From the NCBI GenBank assembly GCA_003136335.1, contig PLEA01000495.1, positions 1 through 6,123 on the forward strand: a stretch of DNA of 6,123 nt, given 5' to 3'. Source of the stretch: Acidobacteriaceae bacterium (lineage in GTDB: Bacteria; Acidobacteriota; Terriglobia; Terriglobales; SbA1). Below, piece by piece: positions 1 through 4,740 of the stretch. The translations under genes and the position numbers were made by a program. The notes beneath the pieces were generated by a model. That model was given only the letters and a program-made list of their open reading frames with translations. It had not been told where the DNA came from and searched no databases. How positions within the stretch are numbered: position 1 is the first letter of the stretch; each line of letters opens with the position of its first letter.

Positions 1-677
1 GTCTCGGGCCGCGTCGTCGCCACCGTAATGAACTCGTCCGTGCCAACCACGGGATACCGAATCTCCCACAACTTCCCCGCCACGTCTTCGTGCTTCACTT
101 CGAGATCCGAGATCGCCGTTTCGCAGCGCGGGCACCAGTTCACAATGTATTTCCCGCGGTAGATCAGACCTTCTTCATACAGCCGGACAAACACCTCGCG
201 CACCGCGCGCGAAAGATTTTCGTCCATGGTGAAGTACTCGCGATCCCAGTCGACGGAAGCGCCCAGGCGCTTCATCTGGTCGAGGATGGCCCCCCCGTAG
301 AGCTTCTTCCATTCCCAGACCCGCTCAATGAATGTTTCGCGGCCCAGGTCGCTGCGTTTCTTGCCTTCTTTCGCGAGTTGGCGCTCCACCATCATCTGCG
401 TTGCGATGCCGGCATGATCGGTGCCGGGCAGCCACAGCGTGATAAAGCCCCGCATGCGGTGCCAGCGCACAATAATGTCCATCTGCGTCTGGTTGAGCAT
501 GTGCCCCATGTGCAGGCGGCCGGTAACGTTCGGCGGCGGCAGCAGCAGCGCAAATACCGGACGCGTCTCGCCCTCTGGCGGTGTTTTCACCGAGAACAGT
601 TTTTCTTTAAGCCAGTACTCGGCCCAGCGCGTTTCAATCGCTCCTGGCTCGTAGGCTTTGGACAGTTCGTGCGGCAT
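1..677 (-). CDS. valS: Valyl-tRNA synthetase, N-terminal quarter (partial, runs off left edge)
   Basis: Class I aminoacyl-tRNA synthetase that charges tRNA-Val with valine in the cytoplasm. I translated the minus strand directly; 225 codons are visible. The start [15 protein letters not shown] is typical of ValS. The PPPNVTG segment leads into the class I 'HIGH' signature, here HMGH at residues 56-59. [12 protein letters not shown] follows at about 83-94, then NWCPRC at 180-185 and ATTRPE at the edge, where the editing (CP1) domain begins. These motifs together separate ValS from IleS and LeuS. Full-length ValS is roughly 880-950 residues, so three quarters, including the KMSKS loop and the anticodon-binding domain, lie outside the window. 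The ATG at 677 is chosen because the family N-terminus begins there. No Shine-Dalgarno precedes it; the bases just upstream (CCTCC) are the opposite of one. The gene is divergent from the kinase at 1467. Confidence 0.96.
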   Translation of the reverse strand, partial: MPHELSKAYEPGAIETRWAEYWLKEKLFSVKTPPEGETRPVFALLLPPPNVTGRLHMGHMLNQTQMDIIVRWHRMRGFITLWLPGTDHAGIATQMMVERQLAKEGKKRSDLGRETFIERVWEWKKLYGGAILDQMKRLGASVDWDREYFTMDENLSRAVREVFVRLYEEGLIYRGKYIVNWCPRCETAISDLEVKHEDVAGKLWEIRYPVVGTDEFITVATTRPE

Positions 678-690
678 CGGAGGTTGGTCT

Positions 691-748
691 AGGACCGAGT
701 CCCTGCCCCGGTCCTGCCGAGCAATGCTCGGAGGACTTCGGGCAGGAC
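691..748 (-). promoter_or_regulatory. Foldable leader / nested inverted repeats upstream of valS
   Basis: Three overlapping inverted repeats share one arm. In RNA order (minus strand): (a) GTCCT+CCGAGC (736-726) pairs with GCTCGG (722-717) and AGGAC (715-711), an 11-bp stem with a single bulged base and a 3-nt loop. (b) GTCCTGCC (748-741) pairs with GGCAGGAC (718-711). (c) AGGACCG (715-709) pairs with CGGTCCT (697-691), a 7-bp stem with an 11-nt loop. Because 711-715 takes part in all three, the folds compete. If the promoter at 763-791 is right, the whole block is transcribed as the valS 5' leader. It has no T-tract, so it is not an ordinary terminator. It could instead be an interspersed palindromic (REP-like) repeat. 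No T-box features were recognised. Confidence 0.45.
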
Positions 749-762
749 GCTGAACTCATGAT

Positions 763-791
763 CTTATCAGGCGCAAGAAAAGAAGGGTCAA
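763..791 (-). promoter_or_regulatory. Probable sigma70-type promoter of valS
   Basis: On the minus strand, TTGACC (786-791, 5 of 6 to consensus) and GATAAG (763-768, 4 of 6) are separated by exactly 17 bp. Transcription would begin near 756, giving a leader of about 79 nt before the ATG at 677. The -35 box lies within the left copy of a 16-bp direct repeat (787-802). Seen by eye; not tested against a matrix. Confidence 0.5.
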
Positions 792-802
792 ACGACGCGA
801 GG
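787..802. repeat. 16-bp direct repeat, left copy
   Basis: GTCAAACGACGCGAGG is identical to 1263-1278 and in the same orientation; identity stops at both ends (786 G versus 1262 C; 803 G versus 1279 A). On the minus strand this copy carries the valS -35 box. A 16-bp exact match is not expected by chance in 6 kb. Confidence 0.8.
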
Positions 803-993
803 GGGTTATACGCATTGAGGGGAACACGCTACACCCCCCGTCCCGGAATGTCGAGTGGTTGAGTTGGGAATAGGCGTTAGGAAAAAGGTAGTGGAGCTGG
901 ACTGTGGAGTGGATTATTTCTCAAGACTGTAAATGACATTCCAGGTTTTAGAGTGGGGAACGAACTCTCCTAACTAATCCATGACTACCAGCC

Positions 994-1243
994 TTAGCGC
1001 AGGAATTCACTGTAGGAATTACGTTTCACAGGTATATCGCGGATCAGTTTTCTAATAAAGTTCTTTCGATCAAAATCCACTCTCGCGAGCGCATTTGTTA
1101 ATTCCGATCTTTCGGATATCGTTTTTTACTTCTTCGCTCGCTACAACTCTTGTCAGTCTGCCATATTCTGTGTTCTTGAATTCCAATACACGAATCTCGT
1201 CACCTTCTTCCCGCTTGCGATCTGTCTGCTTGCCAACATTCAT
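994..1243 (-). pseudogene. Frameshifted small helix-turn-helix protein remnant
   Basis: Not recognised as a named family. On the minus strand an ATG at 1243 opens a 57-codon frame ending at TGA (1070-1072). Its end reads IGINKCARESGF. Removing one T from the TTTT run at 1072-1075 joins it to DRKNFIRKLIRDIPVKRNSY and SEFLR, ending at TAA (994-996), 82 residues in all. The junction reconstructs a convincing helix-turn-helix: NKCARESG, a turn at G, then DRKNFIRKLIR as recognition helix. Neither frame alone gives this. The N-terminal part is highly charged (KREEGDEIRVLEF). An in-frame TGA at 1256-1258 blocks upstream extension. There is no clear ribosome-binding site. It may be the tail of a longer lost gene. 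Alternatives are a sequencing indel in the homopolymer, or +1 programmed frameshifting, since TTT-TGA resembles the slip site of prfB. The coding call rests on protein plausibility only. Confidence 0.45.
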
Positions 1244-1262
1244 CCCGTTCTGTTCTCACCCC

Positions 1263-1278
1263 GTCAAACGACGCGAGG
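1263..1278. repeat. 16-bp direct repeat, right copy
   Basis: Exact match of 787-802, 476 bp away, in direct orientation. Here the TTGAC on the minus strand is not followed by a recognisable -10 box, so a second promoter is unlikely. The two copies bracket the AT-rich segment with the HTH remnant. Confidence 0.8.
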
Positions 1279-1456
1279 ATCGTGAATCGGCGCGAGCGAC
1301 GCGTCCGTTCCCGGCGGATCCTCCTCCGAGACTCATTTGGGCTGTGTGTGCAGTTTTGATCAGATTCCCCAAGAGGGAAATGGAATAATTCAAGAACTCT
1401 GAACTGAACTCAGAAGTATGAGGATTAGACAGTCGTGTCTTCCCCAGACCGCTCCG

Positions 1457-1462
1457 AGGAGG
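1457..1462 (+). promoter_or_regulatory. Ribosome-binding site of the histidine kinase
   Basis: A perfect AGGAGG. Two overlapping-region ATGs follow, at 1463 and 1467. Only 1467 is in the kinase frame, with 4 nt of spacing (slightly short). An in-frame TGA at 1419-1421 excludes any longer N-terminus. GAGGAGGAT (1456-1464) is complementary to ATCCTCCTC at 1318-1326. Confidence 0.75.
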
Positions 1463-1466
1463 ATGT

Positions 1467-2267
1467 ATGTGGGCCCTTTCAAAACAGTCCAAGCAAATGG
1501 CGCTCGAGCATTCCCAGATGCAATCGGTAATTCTTCAGCGCACCGCCGAACTCCAGAATCTTTCCCTGCGGCTTCTAAAGGTACAGGATGAGGAGCGACG
1601 CAAGTTGTCTCGTGATTTGCACGACAGCACTGGCCAAACGTTGGCGGCGCTGAAAATCAGTGTCTCGTTCCTGCAGCAAAACTGTAAAGAAGACCCGTCC
1701 AAAATGGCGCTTGCTTCCGACGTGGCAAAATTGGCAGATCAGGCAATCGAGGAAATACGGACCATGTCGTACCTGCTGCATCCACCGCTGTTGGATGAGG
1801 TAGGCTTTGGCTGCGCGGCGGAGTGGTACGTCGAGGGCTTTGCCAAGCGCAGTGGACTGAAAATAAGCCTCGACATAGCGACCAATTATGAACGGTTGCC
1901 TATGAATATGGAGATTGCTCTTTTCCGTATCCTCCAGGAGAGCTTGACGAATGTGCATCGGCACTCTAGAGCTGCCAAGGTTAGCGTTTGCTTTCGACGC
2001 CAACTCGAAAAGATAGTTCTAGAAGTACGAGATGACGGATGCGGCATACCGGCGGAGCGCCTGGTTCGACTGCGTGAAGCCAGCGCAGAAACGGGCGTTG
2101 GTCTGGCCGGAATGCGCGAACGCATGAACGAACTGAATGGGAAGCTGGAAATGGAATCGGACGGTCATGGAACGACCATCCGGGCCATCGTTCCATTCTC
2201 TGCCATAACTCTATCTGGTCAGATGGAAGATTGCGCGCCGGTAACTGCGCATCAACTTTCCGCATGA
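1467..2267 (+). CDS. Soluble sensor-less histidine kinase, HisKA_3 / HATPase_c (NarX/DegS-type)
   Basis: Cytoplasmic two-component kinase of 266 residues that would autophosphorylate on histidine and pass the phosphate to a receiver domain, usually a NarL/LuxR-type regulator. Residues 1-45 form a probable coiled coil (RTAELQNLSLRLLKVQDEER), the linker that normally follows a PAS or GAF sensor. The HisKA_3 phosphoacceptor motif is RKLSRDLHDSTGQ with H52. The ATPase domain shows the N box ILQESLTNVHRHS (E158, N162), G1 DDGCGIP (189-195) and G2 GVGLAGMRER (210-219), then GTT (235-237). All catalytic elements are intact. There are no membrane segments and no sensor domain, so the input must come from a partner or a lost upstream part. 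An in-frame stop at 1419-1421 rules out a continuous longer protein. No HTH response regulator lies in the window. It converges with the receiver protein (59-bp gap, no clear terminator). Confidence 0.92.
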   Translation: MWALSKQSKQMALEHSQMQSVILQRTAELQNLSLRLLKVQDEERRKLSRDLHDSTGQTLAALKISVSFLQQNCKEDPSKMALASDVAKLADQAIEEIRTMSYLLHPPLLDEVGFGCAAEWYVEGFAKRSGLKISLDIATNYERLPMNMEIALFRILQESLTNVHRHSRAAKVSVCFRRQLEKIVLEVRDDGCGIPAERLVRLREASAETGVGLAGMRERMNELNGKLEMESDGHGTTIRAIVPFSAITLSGQMEDCAPVTAHQLSA

Positions 2268-2326
2268 TCTTCTCGGTTGCGATTAACCTGGAATTATGAA
2301 ACGGGGGCCGCCGCCGCGAGAGTGTC

Positions 2327-4468
2327 TTATTTCTTCTTGGCCATCTTGCGCGAGATCTCTTCGAAGATCTTCGGCCGGAGATCGGCGAGGACGCTGTCGA
2401 CGATGCTAGCAATGGCCGCGGGATCGGACTCCGATTCTGCGAACGCTTCCTCGGGAGTTTTTTCCGCACCGGCGGCAACAGCCATGGCTGCCTGAGGCGT
2501 GGACGTCCCGGCTTCCTTCTGGGAGGGCTCTTCCGAAGCGGCCCCGAGATCGCCAGACTCGCGAATTCGCCGCCAGCTTGCCCACGCGGCGACAGTGTTC
2601 ACGTCGGATTCTTTGTTTGCCGTCTCCCCTTTGCCTTCCGCAGCCGGTTGAGTGGCCGCCGCTTCCATGTAAGAAGAAACCTGGCTTGCGGAAGTTCGTT
2701 CCGCAGGAACTTCATTGACGAAAGTGGGCGCTACGATCTCACGCCTCTCCTCGGTCGTCCGATAACCTTCTCCGGGCGCAGCAGCAGCAGCGACAAAGGG
2801 CTCTTCGTTTTTCTGTCCTTCGTCGTTCCGATCTTCGCTTTTCCGATCTTGGTTTTTCCCTTCCTGGTTTTTCGGCTCGTACCACGAGCCCGGTTCATCG
2901 TGCTTCGACATCTCCGGATTCGCTGCAGTCGAACTTTCTCTGGCGCTAGCTTCGACCGTCGGAGGCACCTCAGGCACAAAGTGGGCCGCTGTTCCGGTCT
3001 CAGCCACCAAAGCAGTCCCGAACCCTGGCGGAGTTGCCGTCTCCCCAACGTACGATTCCGCCACCATTTCAAGTTCCTGCACCGCGGCACGGATGGCTTC
3101 GGTCGAACCGTTGGCCAAAGCGCTCAATGCCTGCGCCGCTTCCGGGGCAGGCATCGCGGGAATCGAGCCGACCGGCTCTGCCAGCGCAGCCTCTGACGGT
3201 GACGAAGATTCTGCTGCAGCAGTGAGTTCAACCGAGTTCAACCCGGTCTCCGGGGCTGCTGTGACCGATGTCGCATGACCGCCTTCAGCCGCGGCAAAGG
3301 CTGCGTAGGCCTTCTGCATCTCGTGTTCCAGAGAAATCGCAGCTTCCTCCGAGCCCAGCGCAACCGAAACGGCTGTCCAACGCGGCGACTCCCCGACCGA
3401 ACCTGATCCTGCCGCCGCTGCCATGGTTACCGGCTCATCCGCAGTCGGGTCGACTGCACCCTGAGACGAGAATCCGTTCCCCAAACTTGCGCCTGGCAAA
3501 GTGACGCCATCCGGCGGCAGGCTTTCGATCGCAGTTATCACATCCGAAGGGCTGACAGCAGCCGCAGCCTCGCCGGACTTCTCTAGGGGCGCGCCGATTT
3601 TTTCTGCGAAGTTTTGTACGAATTTCTCTTCGGACTTCTGCCCTGCGAAAGTCGCGGCCGGCGATACTGCTGCCGTGACTTCCTGCGGGAGTGCGGCCGC
3701 AGGCTGGGTCTGTTGCGTTTCTTCAGTCCTGGCTTCGGTCGGAGCGGCTTCTGCAAACCGGCTTTCCGCCAGCTTGCCCTTCACCTGGGCAGCGGCTGCG
3801 GCTAAGGCTGCAATCTCCTCTGGTGTTACATCTTTCGGCAGGCCTTCAGGAGCCAGTGCGCCCAGATCGACCCGAGTTTCCTCGGCCCTGGCGCGCGGCC
3901 TCTCTGCGGTGGAGTTGTCAATCGCCGGGCTCTCGCCATCCTCGGGCGCGGACTTTTCCTTCTTCTTGGAGGGAAACGCGATCCGGTTCTTCCATCCCAA
4001 ATCTTGTTCGATCGCGACGATCTTGTCATATCGCCCTTCCTCAATGGTCGCGGTTACACGGGCAAAACGGCCCGGCTTCGAGGCCTCCGCGCGGGGCACA
4101 ATCTTATCTTCGAGTTTGCTGAGCGCGCTCAGCAATTCACTGGCTTCAAAAGGTTTGACGATGAAGCCATCGGCGCGCACCCGCTTGGCTTCTTCCGGCT
4201 TGAAGGGCTCCAGCTTGCCCACCGTCAGCAGGACCGGAACCCGCGAGGTTTCCTGTGCTTCCTTGAGGCGCTGGCACACCTCCAGCCCGCTGTAGCCGGG
4301 CATATAAACATCCAGAACGATCAAGTCGGGTTTGTGCTCGGCAATCTTCTTTAGCGCGGCCGAACCGTTGTTGACGGTGATGACCTCATACCCCGCATCC
4401 GCGAGGATCTTCCGCCCCATATTTTGGGCGGTCACACTGTCATCGGCGAGCAGTATTTTCCTGGCCAA
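2327..4468 (-). CDS. Receiver-domain protein with ~550-residue disordered tail and C-terminal helix
   Basis: 713 residues from a TTG start. Residues 1-122 are a canonical CheY-like receiver domain: acidic pair D9-D10, phosphoacceptor D53 (LIVLDVYMPGYSG), T82 (VLLTVGK) and K105 (GFIVKPFE). It should therefore be phosphorylatable. Residues 127-170 contain TIEEGRYDKIVAIEQDLGW, then a K-rich stretch. From about 170 to 680 the chain is low-complexity, rich in Ala, Glu, Pro and Ser and predicted disordered, with short islands that may be interaction motifs: EHEMQKAYAAFAAAEGG (about 375-395) and AAWASWRRIRES (W629, W632). The last 32 residues (DPAAIASIVDSVLADLRPKI through KKK) suggest an amphipathic helix with a basic end. 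There is no DNA-binding or enzymatic output domain, so the output is probably protein-protein contact. A layout analogy exists with RomR of Myxococcus (receiver, linker, conserved C-terminus), but homology is not claimed. TTG is preferred over GTG 4516 because of the AGAGG ribosome-binding site and the family-like start MARKILLADDS. Confidence 0.88.
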   Translation of the reverse strand: MARKILLADDSVTAQNMGRKILADAGYEVITVNNGSAALKKIAEHKPDLIVLDVYMPGYSGLEVCQRLKEAQETSRVPVLLTVGKLEPFKPEEAKRVRADGFIVKPFEASELLSALSKLEDKIVPRAEASKPGRFARVTATIEEGRYDKIVAIEQDLGWKNRIAFPSKKKEKSAPEDGESPAIDNSTAERPRARAEETRVDLGALAPEGLPKDVTPEEIAALAAAAAQVKGKLAESRFAEAAPTEARTEETQQTQPAAALPQEVTAAVSPAATFAGQKSEEKFVQNFAEKIGAPLEKSGEAAAAVSPSDVITAIESLPPDGVTLPGASLGNGFSSQGAVDPTADEPVTMAAAAGSGSVGESPRWTAVSVALGSEEAAISLEHEMQKAYAAFAAAEGGHATSVTAAPETGLNSVELTAAAESSSPSEAALAEPVGSIPAMPAPEAAQALSALANGSTEAIRAAVQELEMVAESYVGETATPPGFGTALVAETGTAAHFVPEVPPTVEASARESSTAANPEMSKHDEPGSWYEPKNQEGKNQDRKSEDRNDEGQKNEEPFVAAAAAPGEGYRTTEERREIVAPTFVNEVPAERTSASQVSSYMEAAATQPAAEGKGETANKESDVNTVAAWASWRRIRESGDLGAASEEPSQKEAGTSTPQAAMAVAAGAEKTPEEAFAESESDPAAIASIVDSVLADLRPKIFEEISRKMAKKK
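2798..2872 (-). repeat. Degenerate 15-bp tandem repeat in the receiver-protein linker
   Basis: Five consecutive 15-bp units encode KNQEG, KNQDR, KSEDR, NDEGQ and KNEEP (residues 533-557). The third and fourth units have drifted most. The insert is strongly charged and polar inside an Ala/Glu-rich linker, which suggests expansion by slippage. The reading frame is kept because the unit is a multiple of three. Confidence 0.65.
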
Positions 4469-4478
4469 GGTTTCCTCT
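4469..4478 (-). promoter_or_regulatory. Ribosome-binding site selecting the TTG start of the receiver protein
   Basis: Minus strand AGAGGAAACC directly precedes TTG (4466-4468), with AGAGG at 4474-4478 and 5 nt of spacing. The upstream alternative GTG at 4516 has no comparable site and would add 16 residues (MWLGLPSRYLPALEET) before the first strand of the receiver fold, which normally starts within about five residues of the N-terminus. Confidence 0.7.
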
Positions 4479-4497
4479 AATGCGGGGAGATAACGCG

Positions 4498-4526
4498 AAG
4501 GTAACCCGAGCCACACCCTAAGTCAA
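4498..4526 (-). promoter_or_regulatory. Weak candidate promoter of the receiver protein
   Basis: Minus strand TTGACT (4521-4526, 5 of 6) and TACCTT (4498-4503, 3 of 6) are 17 bp apart. Initiation would fall near 4491, downstream of the alternative GTG at 4516, which agrees with the TTG start at 4468. The -10 match is poor. Confidence 0.25.
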
Positions 4527-4602
4527 TGATGCAGAAGGGAAGTAACCAGTTACCAGCGGTCAGCATCTAGTGCGTAGGCTGGGGAGCGCAATGAGCTAGA
4601 GA

Positions 4603-4677
4603 CTAAAGTAATAACTCGGGTTTGCCTGATTTGTTGAGTTTCCTAATGAAATCTTCGTTCCGGTTTGCAAAATCCAT
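4603..4677 (-). pseudogene. 24-codon ORF resembling a fragment of a Phd/YefM-type antitoxin
   Basis: Minus strand ATG (4675-4677) to TAG (4603-4605). The peptide contains NRNEDFIRKLNKSGKPELLL. Phd/YefM-like antitoxins share a pattern N-x-x-x-F-[IL]-x-x-L-x-x-[ST]-G-x-P-x-x-L just before an LTVNGKA-like strand, and this peptide fits up to that point, then stops. There is no toxin gene nearby and no good ribosome-binding site. In-frame TAG upstream (about 4711-4713) limits extension to 11 more codons. The match is a pattern remembered from the family, not an alignment, so chance is quite possible. Confidence 0.2.
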
Positions 4678-4688
4678 AGGCCCCGCAG

Positions 4689-4709
4689 AGTTCCCGCGCC
4701 ATCGGAACT
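4689..4709 (-). other. Hairpin downstream of the BamD-like gene
   Basis: AGTTCC (4689-4694) and GGAACT (4704-4709) form a 6-bp stem with a 9-nt loop, 32 nt past the stop codon. No U-tract follows on the minus strand, so it is at best a weak or factor-dependent end signal or an RNA-stability element. Confidence 0.25.
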
Positions 4710-4711
4710 AC

Positions 4712-4739
4712 CGCTGACGGCTGATCGCTGACAGCTGTT
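4712..4739. repeat. Imperfect 14-bp tandem repeat next to the BamD-like stop codon
   Basis: CGCTGACGGCTGAT (4712-4725) is followed at once by CGCTGACAGCTGTT (4726-4739), 12 of 14 bases identical. It is built from GCTGA/CAGC words. A similar short pattern, GTAACCA GTTACCA, occurs at 4542-4555. These look like intergenic repeat debris; no function is evident. Confidence 0.5.
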
Positions 4740-4740
4740 T

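Larger units (their letters stand above)
678..1466. other. Long intergenic region between divergent valS and kinase genes
   Basis: Besides the valS promoter and leader, the HTH remnant and the direct repeats, I see no intact gene. The stretch 803-993 shows no supported feature. Base composition drops in the middle: by hand count 22 of 60 bases are G/C at 1021-1080 and 24 of 60 at 1141-1200, against 43 of 60 at 5161-5220 in the BamD-like gene. Two 7-bp direct repeats AGGAATT (1001-1007, 1014-1020) are spaced 13 bp apart. Upstream of the kinase, GAACT words recur at 1394, 1401 and 1406, with an imperfect dyad TCTGA/TCAGA (1398-1402, 1410-1414). A -10-like AATAAT (1384-1389) has no good -35 partner. 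Confidence 0.7.

Noticed and set aside
90..692. 200-codon plus-strand frame opposite valS
   Set aside because: It is antisense to a clear ValS reading frame, shows no family motif, and arises from GC-rich codon structure.
1103..1127. Possible plus-strand terminator: TCCGA/TCGGA stem then TTTTTT
   Set aside because: The stem is only 5 bp, the T-run begins 5 nt after it, and no plus-strand gene precedes it.
1095..1388. 97-codon plus-strand frame with a hydrophobic start
   Set aside because: It has no ribosome-binding site and no recognisable motif, and overlaps the HTH remnant, whose minus-strand reading is more protein-like.
1256..1492. 78-codon minus-strand frame overlapping the kinase start
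   Set aside because: It overlaps the kinase start and ribosome-binding site antisense, has no motif, and composition is unlike a protein family.
2268..2326. Expected bidirectional terminator between the convergent kinase and receiver genes
   Set aside because: Only a 4-bp GGTT/AACC stem is present and there is no T-tract; not supportable.
3501..4295. 264-codon plus-strand frame, Ala/Ser-rich
   Set aside because: It lies antisense to the receiver domain and linker. The opposite frame has unmistakable receiver motifs, and Ala/Glu-rich GC-biased genes commonly leave open antisense frames.
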